A stretch of 64,000 nucleotides of DNA. It comes from Oharaeibacter diazotrophicus (GTDB lineage Bacteria; Pseudomonadota; Alphaproteobacteria; Rhizobiales; Pleomorphomonadaceae). The position numbers were made by a program, and so were the translations under genes. Under the pieces are notes generated by a model. The model saw only the letters and a program-made list of their open reading frames with translations, was not told where the DNA came from and did not search any database. Every line of letters begins with the position of its first letter. Positions within the stretch are counted from its first letter, which is position 1. This document shows, piece after piece, positions 44,932 to 54,786 of the stretch. The stretch spans positions 519,065 to 583,064 of the forward strand of contig NZ_SNXY01000009.1 of NCBI RefSeq assembly GCF_004362745.1. Reading direction: 5' to 3'.

Positions 44932-46335
44932 ATGACCGAAACGATGAAGCTCATCTCCCCCGTCGACGGCTCGCTCTACGCCGAGCGGCCCGTCGCGTCC
45001 GAGGCGGAGATCGCGCGGGTGTTCTCCGCGGCCCGCGACGCCCAGAAGGCCTGGGCCGCGCTGCCGCTCGACACCCGCATCGCCTACTGCCTGAAGGCCC
45101 TCGACGCCATGCTCGCCATGCGCGCCGAGATCGCCGAGGAGCTGACCTGGCAGATGGGCCGGCCGATCCGCTACACGCCCTACGAGCTCAACGGCGTCGA
45201 GGTGCGCACCCGCCACATGGCGAAGATCGCCGCCGAGAGCCTCGCCCCGCTCGATTCCGGCCTCGAGAACGGCACCTCCGGCGCCCATCGCAAGATCACC
45301 CGCGAGCCGCTCGGCGTGGTGTTCGTGCTGGCGCCGTGGAACTACCCCTATCTCACCACCGTCAACTCTGTGATGCCCGCCCTGATGGCCGGCAACACGG
45401 TGGTGCTGAAGCACTCCGACCAGACGCTGCTGGTCGCCGAACGCTTCCAGCGGGCCTTCGACGCCGCCGGCCTGCCGAAGGGCGTCTTCCAGAACGTCGT
45501 GCTGAACCACGACCAGTCCGGACGGATCATCGCCTCGCGCCTCGTCGACATGGTCGCCTTCACCGGCTCGGTCGCCGGCGGCGAGGCGATGGAGCGCGCG
45601 GCGGTCGGCAAGTTCCTGCCGATCAACCTCGAGCTCGGCGGCAAGGACCCGGCCTACGTCCGGCCCGACGTCAAGATGCAGTTCGCGATCGAGAACGTCG
45701 CCGACGGCGCATTCTTCAACTCGGGACAGTGCTGCTGCGGCATCGAGCGCGTCTACGTCCACGAGAAGGTCTACGACGAGTTCGTCGAGGGCATCGTCGC
45801 CTTCGCCAAGCAATACGTGCTCGGCAACCCGACCGACCCGTCCGTGACGCTCGGGCCGCTGGCCCGTGCCCGTCAGGCCGCCTTCGTGCGCGGCCAGATG
45901 GAGGCCGCGGTGCGCGCCGGCGCCAAGGCGCACATCGACCCGAAGTCCTTCGCCGCCGACGCGGCCGGCACGCCCTACCTTGCCCCGCAGATCCTCACCG
46001 ACGTGAACCACCAGATGGAGTTCATGACCGAGGAGACCTTCGGCCCTGCCATCGGCATCATGAAGGTGCGCGACGACGAGGAGGCGGTGCAGCTGATGAA
46101 CGACAGCCGCTACGGCCTGACCTGCTCGCTGTGGACCGAGGACCTCGACGCCGCCGAGGCGATCGGCGCCCGCCTCGAGACCGGCACGGTCTACGTCAAC
46201 CGCTGCGACTATCTCGACCCCGCCCTGACCTGGACCGGCGTCAAGGACACCGGCCGCGGCGCCTCGCTGTCGCCGCTCGGCTTCCACGGCCTGACCCGGC
46301 CGAAGAGCTGGTACGTCCGCAAGGCCCCGGTCTGA
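44932..46335 (+). CDS. NAD(P)-dependent aldehyde dehydrogenase
   Basis: 467 residues. The catalytic cysteine lies in FFNSGQCCCGIERVYV (about residue 267-269) and the general base Glu in NLELGGKDPAY (about 234); APWNYPYLTTVNSV is the cofactor region. Substrate specificity is not readable, but its neighbours suggest a gamma-glutamyl-amino aldehyde or an aldehyde from amine oxidation. The stop is followed directly by a hairpin pair (46342-46404). Confidence 0.9.
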   Translation: MTETMKLISPVDGSLYAERPVASEAEIARVFSAARDAQKAWAALPLDTRIAYCLKALDAMLAMRAEIAEELTWQMGRPIRYTPYELNGVEVRTRHMAKIAAESLAPLDSGLENGTSGAHRKITREPLGVVFVLAPWNYPYLTTVNSVMPALMAGNTVVLKHSDQTLLVAERFQRAFDAAGLPKGVFQNVVLNHDQSGRIIASRLVDMVAFTGSVAGGEAMERAAVGKFLPINLELGGKDPAYVRPDVKMQFAIENVADGAFFNSGQCCCGIERVYVHEKVYDEFVEGIVAFAKQYVLGNPTDPSVTLGPLARARQAAFVRGQMEAAVRAGAKAHIDPKSFAADAAGTPYLAPQILTDVNHQMEFMTEETFGPAIGIMKVRDDEEAVQLMNDSRYGLTCSLWTEDLDAAEAIGARLETGTVYVNRCDYLDPALTWTGVKDTGRGASLSPLGFHGLTRPKSWYVRKAPV

Positions 46336-46341
46336 GCCCGA

Positions 46342-46404
46342 GGGGAGCGGCGCGGCCGCTCCCCGATATCTTCTCCCCCAGGGGAGCCGGCCGCGCCGCT
46401 CCCC
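46342..46404. terminator. Twin stem-loops after the aldehyde dehydrogenase gene
   Basis: First hairpin: GGGGAGCGGC / GCCGCTCCCC with a GCG loop (46342-46364). Second: GGGGAGC / GCTCCCC (46382-46404), whose sequence is nearly the reverse complement of the first. They can form separate hairpins or pair with each other. They probably attenuate or end transcription before the alcohol dehydrogenase gene. Confidence 0.6.
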
Positions 46405-46615
46405 GCCGGCAGCCGGACCCGATGCCGGCACGTAAATCCTGGATCGTGGGGCATTCCGCCGCCCCGGCGGGCCGGTGCATCCTGCCACCGCCGCGGCGCC
46501 GCCCCGATCCGTGGATCGCCCTTCACGGGGGATCCGCCAGAGCCGCCGACGGGAGACCGGCACGCCGGACGCCTCCCGCACCCAGAGACACCGAACGCCA
46601 ACTGGACCGACGACG

Positions 46616-47767
46616 ATGACCATCCGCGCCAACTGGAACTACCCCAACGCCGTGCGCTTCGGCGCCGGCCGCATCAAGGAACTCGCCGAGGCCTGCAAGG
46701 TCGCCGGCATCAAGCGGCCGCTGTTCGTGACCGACCCGGGCCTCGTCAACCTGCCGATGACCCACGCGGCGATCCAGGTGCTGCGCGACGCCCACCTCGT
46801 CACCGCGGTGTTCTCCGACGTCAAGGGCAACCCGGTCGAGAGCAACGTCTACGCCGGCATCGACGTGCTGCGCGCCAACAAGTGCGACGGCGTCGTCTGC
46901 TTCGGCGGCGGCTCGGCGCTCGACGTCGGCAAGGTCATCGCCTTCATGGCCGGCCAGACCCGTCCGATGTGGGACTTCGAGGACATCGGCGACTGGTACA
47001 CCCGCGCGGACCCGGCCGGCATCGTGCCGAACGTCTGCGTCTCCACCACCGCCGGCACCGGCTCGGAGGTCGGTCGCGCCGGCGTCATCACCCACGAGGC
47101 GACCCACACCAAGAAGGTCATCTTCCATCCGCTGATGATGCCGAAGGTGACGATCCTCGATCCGGAACTGACCGTCGGCCTGCCGCCGAAGATCACCGCC
47201 TGGACCGGCTTCGACGCCCTGGCGCACTGCCTCGAGGCCTATTGCGCCCCCGGCTTCCACCCGATGGCCGAGGGCATCGCCGTCGAGGGCATCCGCCTCG
47301 TCAAGGAATACCTGCCGACGGCCTATGCCAAGGGTTCGGACATCGAGGCTCGCGGCGCCATGCTGACCGCCGCCTCGATGGGCGCGACCGCGTTCCAGAA
47401 GGGCCTCGGCGGCATCCACGCGCTGTCGCATCCGGTCGGCGCGATCTACGACACCCACCACGGCCTGACCAACGCCGTGTTCATGCCCTACGTGCTCGAC
47501 GCCAACCGCGCCGCCATCGAGGAGCGCATCGCCCGCCTGTCGGCCTGGCTCGGCCTCGAGCGCAGCTTCGACGCGTTCAAGACCTTTGTGCTCGATCTCC
47601 GCACCGCGCTCGAGATCCCGGCCACCCTCGCCGGCCTCGGCGTCGACTCGAGCCGCTTCGACGAGATGGCCGAGAAGGCCGTGGTCGACCCGACCGCCGG
47701 CGGCAACCCGGTGCCGATCACCAAGGAATGGGCCAAGGCCGTCTACGAGGCCGCCCTGAAGGGCTGA
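46616..47767 (+). CDS. Iron-containing alcohol dehydrogenase
   Basis: 383 residues, group III Fe-ADH. The nucleotide motif is CFGGGSALDVGKVIAFMA; the metal ligands lie in GFDALAHCLEAY (Asp, His) and GGIHALSHPVGAIYDTHHG (two His). STTAGTGSEVGRAGV is the family signature. It oxidises an alcohol to an aldehyde with NAD(P); placed with the ligase and aldehyde dehydrogenase it would act on the hydroxyl of a gamma-glutamylated amino alcohol. It lies 280 bases after the aldehyde dehydrogenase and may have its own promoter. Confidence 0.9.
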   Translation: MTIRANWNYPNAVRFGAGRIKELAEACKVAGIKRPLFVTDPGLVNLPMTHAAIQVLRDAHLVTAVFSDVKGNPVESNVYAGIDVLRANKCDGVVCFGGGSALDVGKVIAFMAGQTRPMWDFEDIGDWYTRADPAGIVPNVCVSTTAGTGSEVGRAGVITHEATHTKKVIFHPLMMPKVTILDPELTVGLPPKITAWTGFDALAHCLEAYCAPGFHPMAEGIAVEGIRLVKEYLPTAYAKGSDIEARGAMLTAASMGATAFQKGLGGIHALSHPVGAIYDTHHGLTNAVFMPYVLDANRAAIEERIARLSAWLGLERSFDAFKTFVLDLRTALEIPATLAGLGVDSSRFDEMAEKAVVDPTAGGNPVPITKEWAKAVYEAALKG

Positions 47768-47774
47768 GATATGT

Positions 47775-47886
47775 CCCGTCAAGTCGCGACTTGACGGGGC
47801 TTCGGCCATACGGCCGGTGCCCGGTCGGGCGCTCCTCGCCCGCAACGCTCCGACCACGGGTCGAAGCGTTGCGAGCTCGGTACGAC
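47775..47886. repeat. Palindromic mosaic repeat, copy 1
   Basis: A perfect 24-bp palindrome (12-bp arms, CCCGTCAAGTCG first) begins eight bases after the alcohol dehydrogenase stop. It is followed by CGGCC-CGGCCG and a 15-bp stem starting CGCAACGCTCCGACC with one mismatch. The last 86 bases (47801-47886) match 59945-60030 at 79 of 86 positions by hand count. Likely also a terminator. The rest of the gap to 48058 shows no gene. Confidence 0.75.
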
Positions 47887-48058
47887 CTCCGTCCCCTTCG
47901 CGACGACGACCAGCGGCGCCTCCTCCCGGGGAGGCGCCGCAGCCGTTTTTCCGGGGACGCACTGTTTCGTGTCCGCTCGTGCGGGGCGGCGCGCCGTGGA
48001 TGGCGAGGGCGCGGACGGGCCCCTAGGCTCCCGGTCGTGGGGGTCCGGAGGAACGTCG

Positions 48059-50206
48059 ATGGTCGAGATACTCGCCTATTTCGAGGAGTGGTCCGTGCGC
48101 CCGGGCGAGCGGGTGCGCATGGCCACGAGCACCCGCAGGGAGCGCCTGCACGCCACGCTGGAGCGGATCGTCACCGGCCCGGGTGCGCCCGGCGAATCCA
48201 AGGTCGGCACGATCCCCCGCCCGGACGTCCTCGACGTCGACATTCCCGGCCGCTGGCAGGAGACCGCGGTCGGCTCCCACGCCACCCTGCCGCTCGCCGC
48301 CGCGCCGGCTCCCGGCGGCCTGACGCTGCACGCCTGGATCTGGCCGACGGTGCCGGCCGCCGCGGCGCGGCAGACCGTCTGGTCGCTCGACGACGGGGCG
48401 CTCGCGCTCGTGCTCGAGGGCGGCGCGCTCGCACTCGAAGCCGCCGGCGCCGTCGTCGCGACCAGCCCGGCGCGGGTGGTGGCGCGGCGCTGGTATTCGG
48501 TCGCCGTGGTGCTCGGCGTCGACGCCGCCCGGCTCGACGTCGCCGAGGTCGGCGCCTACACCGACGACACCTCGGCAGTCACCGCCGGCCCGGCGGTCGC
48601 GCCCTTCTCGGCCGGACGGCTGCTGCTCGCGGGTCGGACGATCGACCCGGTCGGCTCCCCGGTCGCGCCCTACGACGGCAAGATCGACCGGCCGACGCTC
48701 CACCGCCGCGCCCTCGCCGCGGGCGAGATAGCCGCGCTGCGCGCCGGGGCCGGCCCCGCCCCCGACGTCTCCTGGGCGACCGACCGCGACTTCGCCAGCC
48801 GGACGGTGGCCGCGACCGGCGCGCCCGACGGCACGCTCTTCAACGGCGTCGAGCGCGCCGTCACCGGCCACGACTGGGACGGCCGCAGCGATTCCTACCT
48901 GGAGACGCCGTCGCAATACGGCGCGCTGCAGTTCCATTCCGACGACATGGTCGAGTCCGGCTGGGACTACGACCTCGTCTTCGACCTGCCGGCGGACCTG
49001 CCGAGCGGGGTCTACTGCGTCCGCCTCGAGGCGGGCGACGCCGTCGAGCGCTGGCCGCTGTTCGTCCGCGGCGCGGTGGACGAGCGCGTCGACACGCTGT
49101 TCCTGCTGCCGACCAACACCTACCTCGCCTATGCCAACGAACGGCTCGCCGTGCTCGATTTCTCCACGGTGATGATGCACGCGCAGACGCCGACCGCCGA
49201 CGACCTCTACCTCGCCGGCGAGCCCGCGCTCGGCCGCTCCTGCTACGACACCCACACCGACGGCAGCGTCTGCCGCTATTCCTCGCGTCGCCGGCCCATC
49301 CTCCAGGTCCGGCCCGGCTTTCCGAGCTGGCTGACCGGCTCCTACCGCCATTTCCCGGTCGATCTCTACTTCGTCGAGTGGCTGGAGCGCCTCGGCCGGC
49401 CCTACCACGTCGCCACCGACGAGGACCTCGAGCGCGAGGGCCGGGCCCTGCTCGACAGGTACGAGGTGGTCGTCACCGGTTCGCACCCCGAATACTGGAC
49501 CCGCCACGGCCGCGGCATCCTCGACGGCTACCTGCGCGACGGCGGCGGCCTGATGTACGTCGGCGGCAACGGCTTCTACTGGGTCACCTCGCGCGATCCG
49601 GAACGGCCGTGGTTGATCGAGGTGCGCCGCGACAACTCGGGCACGCGCTGCTGGGACGCCCCGGCCGGCGAGCGCGGACACGTCTATTCCGCCGAACAGG
49701 GCGGCATCTGGAAGAACCGCGGGCTCGGGCCGCACGGCTTCGTCGGCATCGGCTTCTGCGCCGAAGGCTGGTCGCAGGGCTGCGGCTATCGCCGCCGGCC
49801 GGAGAGCCTGGAGGGCATCGGCGCGCGGCTGTTCGCCGGCATCGACGCCGAGGTGATCGGCGACTACGGCCACGTGCTCGGCGGCGCCGCCGGCGACGAG
49901 ATCGACCGCTACGACGTCGCGCTCGGCAGCCCGCCCCACGCCGTCCACCTCGCCAGTTCCACCGGCGTCGGGCGCGAGTACATCCACGTCGTCGAGGAGC
50001 AGAACGTCGGCCTGCCCGACCAGGGCGGCGACGCCCTGCCCGACCTCGTGCGCAGCGACATCGTGTATTTCACGGTCGGTAAGGGCGCGGTGTTCTCGAT
50101 CGGCTCGATGACGCTCGCCGGCTCGCTCGCCTGGAACGACTTCGACAACGACGTCGCGCGCCTGCTCGGCAACGCCCTCGGCGTGCTGACCGAGGGCCGC
50201 GGCTGA
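48059..50206 (+). CDS. N,N-dimethylformamidase large-subunit-like protein
   Basis: 715 residues, GGAGG before the ATG. An N-terminal LamG/concanavalin-like region (about 60-215) precedes the conserved catalytic part with FLLPTNTYLAYANERLA, YDTHTDGSVCRYSSRRRP, VVVTGSHPEYWTRHG and GGLMYVGGNGFYWVTS, characteristic of the DMFase beta-subunit C-terminal family. Dimethylformamidase hydrolyses dimethylformamide to dimethylamine and formate using a mononuclear iron. The separate small subunit gene is not found upstream, so the protein may hydrolyse another amide. Confidence 0.8.
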   Translation: MVEILAYFEEWSVRPGERVRMATSTRRERLHATLERIVTGPGAPGESKVGTIPRPDVLDVDIPGRWQETAVGSHATLPLAAAPAPGGLTLHAWIWPTVPAAAARQTVWSLDDGALALVLEGGALALEAAGAVVATSPARVVARRWYSVAVVLGVDAARLDVAEVGAYTDDTSAVTAGPAVAPFSAGRLLLAGRTIDPVGSPVAPYDGKIDRPTLHRRALAAGEIAALRAGAGPAPDVSWATDRDFASRTVAATGAPDGTLFNGVERAVTGHDWDGRSDSYLETPSQYGALQFHSDDMVESGWDYDLVFDLPADLPSGVYCVRLEAGDAVERWPLFVRGAVDERVDTLFLLPTNTYLAYANERLAVLDFSTVMMHAQTPTADDLYLAGEPALGRSCYDTHTDGSVCRYSSRRRPILQVRPGFPSWLTGSYRHFPVDLYFVEWLERLGRPYHVATDEDLEREGRALLDRYEVVVTGSHPEYWTRHGRGILDGYLRDGGGLMYVGGNGFYWVTSRDPERPWLIEVRRDNSGTRCWDAPAGERGHVYSAEQGGIWKNRGLGPHGFVGIGFCAEGWSQGCGYRRRPESLEGIGARLFAGIDAEVIGDYGHVLGGAAGDEIDRYDVALGSPPHAVHLASSTGVGREYIHVVEEQNVGLPDQGGDALPDLVRSDIVYFTVGKGAVFSIGSMTLAGSLAWNDFDNDVARLLGNALGVLTEGRG

Positions 50207-50215
50207 CCGGCAAAG

Positions 50216-50244
50216 CCGGCGCGTGCCGAAACGGCGCGCGCCGG
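50216..50244 (+). terminator. Rho-independent-like terminator
   Basis: A 12-bp stem (CCGGCGCGTGCC / GGCGCGCGCCGG, one wobble pair) with a five-base loop, ten bases after the dimethylformamidase-like stop, followed by CCATTTCGCTTTT. Confidence 0.75.
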
Positions 50245-50310
50245 CCATTTCGCTTTTCCCCCCGCGCGCACCGGTCTATTGAACGCTCCACACGACCGGA
50301 GGCCCGCGCC

Positions 50311-51159
50311 ATGTCCATCCAGCCCTTTTCCGTCCGCTTCGACCTCCTCGCCGGCAAGCGCTCGCCGCTCTGCGTCGGCATCGACCCGACCGCGGAGACG
50401 CTGGCGCGCTGGGACCTGCCGTTCTCGGCCGAGGGCGCGCGGGTGTTCGGCCTCGAGTTGGTCGAGGCGGTCGGCGACGTCACCGCGGTGTTCAAGCCGC
50501 AGGTCGCCTATTTCGAGCGCTTCGGCTGGCAGGGCCTGAAGGCGGTCGACGAGGTGCTGCGCCACGCCCGCTCCGCCGACGCGCTCGCGATCGCCGACGT
50601 CAAGCGCATGGACATCGGCTCGACGCTGGAGGCCTACGCCGCGGCCTGGCTCGGCGAGGACGCCGGCATCCGTGCCGACGCCATGACGCTCGGCGCCTAC
50701 ATGGGCGCCGGCTCGCTGAAGCCGGTGGTCGAGCGTGCGGCCGCCGCCGGCGCCGGCCTGTTCGTGGTGGTGCGCTCGTCCAACCCCGACGGTATCGCCC
50801 TGCAGAACGCCCGCCACGAGGACGACCGCACCGTCGCCGAGGCGCTCGCCGACGACATCGCCGCCTTCAACGCCCCCCGCCTCGACGCGAACGGCCTCGG
50901 CCCGGTCGGCGCCGTGGTCGGCGCCACCCTCGACGACGCCGACGCCGTGCTCGAGCGGCTTAAGTCGTCGATCGTGCTCGCCCCCGGCATCGGCGCCCAG
51001 GGCGCCACCATGGCCGACCTCAAGGCCCGTTTCGGCCGCACCGCGGCGCGGCGCGCCATGCCGACCGCATCGCGCCAGATCGGCAACGCCGGGCCGTCGC
51101 GCCGGGCGATCCGCGAGGTGGTGCTCCGCCTCGCCGAGGAAGCGCACGACCTGCGCTGA
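50311..51159 (+). CDS. pyrF: Orotidine 5'-phosphate decarboxylase, type 2
   Basis: 282 residues. CVGIDPTAETLARWDLP and IADVKRMDIGSTLEAYAAAW (catalytic Lys near 99) identify the longer type 2 PyrF; VLAPGIGAQGATMADL binds the phosphate. It makes UMP from OMP. Type 2 enzymes are typical of actinobacteria and some other phyla, whereas alphaproteobacteria usually carry the shorter type 1. Position between two unrelated genes gives no pathway context. Confidence 0.85.
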   Translation: MSIQPFSVRFDLLAGKRSPLCVGIDPTAETLARWDLPFSAEGARVFGLELVEAVGDVTAVFKPQVAYFERFGWQGLKAVDEVLRHARSADALAIADVKRMDIGSTLEAYAAAWLGEDAGIRADAMTLGAYMGAGSLKPVVERAAAAGAGLFVVVRSSNPDGIALQNARHEDDRTVAEALADDIAAFNAPRLDANGLGPVGAVVGATLDDADAVLERLKSSIVLAPGIGAQGATMADLKARFGRTAARRAMPTASRQIGNAGPSRRAIREVVLRLAEEAHDLR

Positions 51160-51209
51160 CCGCCCCCGCCCCGTCGACATCCTCGAAGCCGCCGAACCCG
51201 TCGAGTCCC

Positions 51210-53036
<1,827 letters not shown>

Positions 53037-53240
53037 AGATCGGCCGAGGAATTCGCCGGTCGAATGCGACACCCACTCATGATTACAACCTCGCCGGGCC
53101 GAGGAAATAGTTCCCGGCACCACCCCTTCGATTGAAGGGCGGATTTCCGAGGCCACCCCGGCGCCCCTCCCGACAACTCTTCGTTAACAGCCGCACTTCA
53201 TATATGTGGTTCAAGAATGCCTTGGTCGGGAGGAACGCTC

Positions 53241-54578
53241 GTGCTTGGTCTGACAAAACGGCCCCAGGCCGCGACGGAGGATCGCAACTCTACTTCGAGC
53301 GGTATCGCGGAAGTCCAGAAGTTGCTTGCCGCATCGCAAGAAGCGCTCGATCGGGCCACCCGGGACATTTCCGACGCGCGCACCCGTAGCTCGGCCGACT
53401 TCGACCGCATCGTCGACATCTCCACCGACATGAGCGAACTGCTCTGTCTGATGGCGTGGTCGAACGGCAACGTCCGCAAGCTCTCCGGCGAGACGGTCTC
53501 GATCTCCGGCGCCGTGGAGGAGATGGCACGGACGATCCAGAACATCGCCGAACTGTCCTCCGGCGCCCAGCAGCGCTCCTCCGAGGCCGCGGGCATCGTC
53601 GCCGCCGGCGCGGACCGCGCCGGCGCGGCCGGCCGGGCGATGACCGAGATCGCCGCCGCCTTCTCCGGCCTCGACGATCGCATGAAGCTGCTCGGCGGCG
53701 CCATCGACCAGATCGGCGGCTTCGCCAAGCGCATCGAGGGCATCTCCAGCCAGACCAAGCTGCTCGCGCTCAACGCCACCATCGAGGCCGCCCGCGCCGG
53801 CGAAGCCGGACGCGGCTTCGCGGTCGTCGCCGCCGAGGTCAAGGCGCTGTCGGAGGAGACGTCCCGCACCACCGACCTGATCCGCGGCCAGCTCTCGCAG
53901 CTCGGCGACGTCATGGCCTCGATGCTCGAGGCGATGCGCTCCGGCGGCGGCAAGGTGCAGGACGGGCAGGCGCTGTTCACCGCCGTCGTGGGCGACATGG
54001 GCGGCATCCGTGACCGGGTCGACGACGTCAACGGCTCGATCGGCTCGATCGCCCTCATGCTCAGCGACCAGCAGCAGGCCTCGGAGTCGATCGCCAAGAG
54101 CCTGACCGAGATCGCCCGCCTCGCCGCGCAGAACGAGCAGGACTCCCGCGCCGCCGCCGACCTGATCCGCAAGGGCGACGGCGCCATCCACGTGCTGCTC
54201 GACAGCGCCGCCACCGTGGTGCCGTCGTCGACGGTGCGGCGCATGCGCGCCGACCACATGGAATGGAAGCGCAACCTCGCCGAATGCCTCGTCGGCATCG
54301 CCAAGGCCGACCAGCGCGAGTTCGCGGGCCGGAACCAGCCCTTCGGGCCCGGCTATGCGGGCATCGACGATCCCGCCGTCAAGAACGACGGCACCTTCAA
54401 GGCGCTGGCCCCGCTGGTCGAAACGCTCGCCCGCGAGGCGTCCCAGATGGTCGCCGAGGTCGGCAAGGGTGCGATCGACAAGGCGATCGGCCACTACATG
54501 GCGATGGACGAGGCGTCGGGAAAGGCGATGGTCCGCCTCGCCGAACTCAACCGCGCCCTCGGCTTCGGCGCGCTCTGA
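53241..54578 (+). CDS. Soluble methyl-accepting chemotaxis protein
   Basis: 445 residues without membrane segments. A central signalling domain carries the hairpin tip [20 protein letters not shown] followed by [20 protein letters not shown]. The C-terminal about 110 residues are helical with [15 protein letters not shown], similar to the start of CZB zinc-binding domains, although the family's Cys-x-x-Gly motif is not seen. I chose the GTG at 53241 because GGGAGG lies eight bases upstream; an ATG 24 bases earlier is possible. It would sense a cytoplasmic signal. Confidence 0.87.
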   Translation: MLGLTKRPQAATEDRNSTSSGIAEVQKLLAASQEALDRATRDISDARTRSSADFDRIVDISTDMSELLCLMAWSNGNVRKLSGETVSISGAVEEMARTIQNIAELSSGAQQRSSEAAGIVAAGADRAGAAGRAMTEIAAAFSGLDDRMKLLGGAIDQIGGFAKRIEGISSQTKLLALNATIEAARAGEAGRGFAVVAAEVKALSEETSRTTDLIRGQLSQLGDVMASMLEAMRSGGGKVQDGQALFTAVVGDMGGIRDRVDDVNGSIGSIALMLSDQQQASESIAKSLTEIARLAAQNEQDSRAAADLIRKGDGAIHVLLDSAATVVPSSTVRRMRADHMEWKRNLAECLVGIAKADQREFAGRNQPFGPGYAGIDDPAVKNDGTFKALAPLVETLAREASQMVAEVGKGAIDKAIGHYMAMDEASGKAMVRLAELNRALGFGAL

Positions 54579-54619
54579 TCACCGCCGCCGCCCGCCACGG
54601 GCCGGCCCGAACCTTTCCG

Positions 54620-54651
54620 AGGCCGCGTCCCGTCGAACCCGGGCGCGGCCT
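54620..54651 (+). terminator. Stem-loop after the chemotaxis gene
   Basis: Arms AGGCCGCG (54620-54627) and CGCGGCCT (54644-54651), extended by CCG/CGG pairs inside, 42 bases after the stop. It is followed by TCGGCGTTGCG rather than a T-run. Confidence 0.5.
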
Positions 54652-54786
54652 TCGGCGTTGCGCAAATCGCGTGTCGGGACCATGAAGGTGCCGCACTTGT
54701 CGGGTCTGCGGATGCGGGACCGGACGTGCCGCCCTTCCGAGGGACGCCCGTCCTCCCGCCGCCCGGACAACGCCATCGGACACCGG

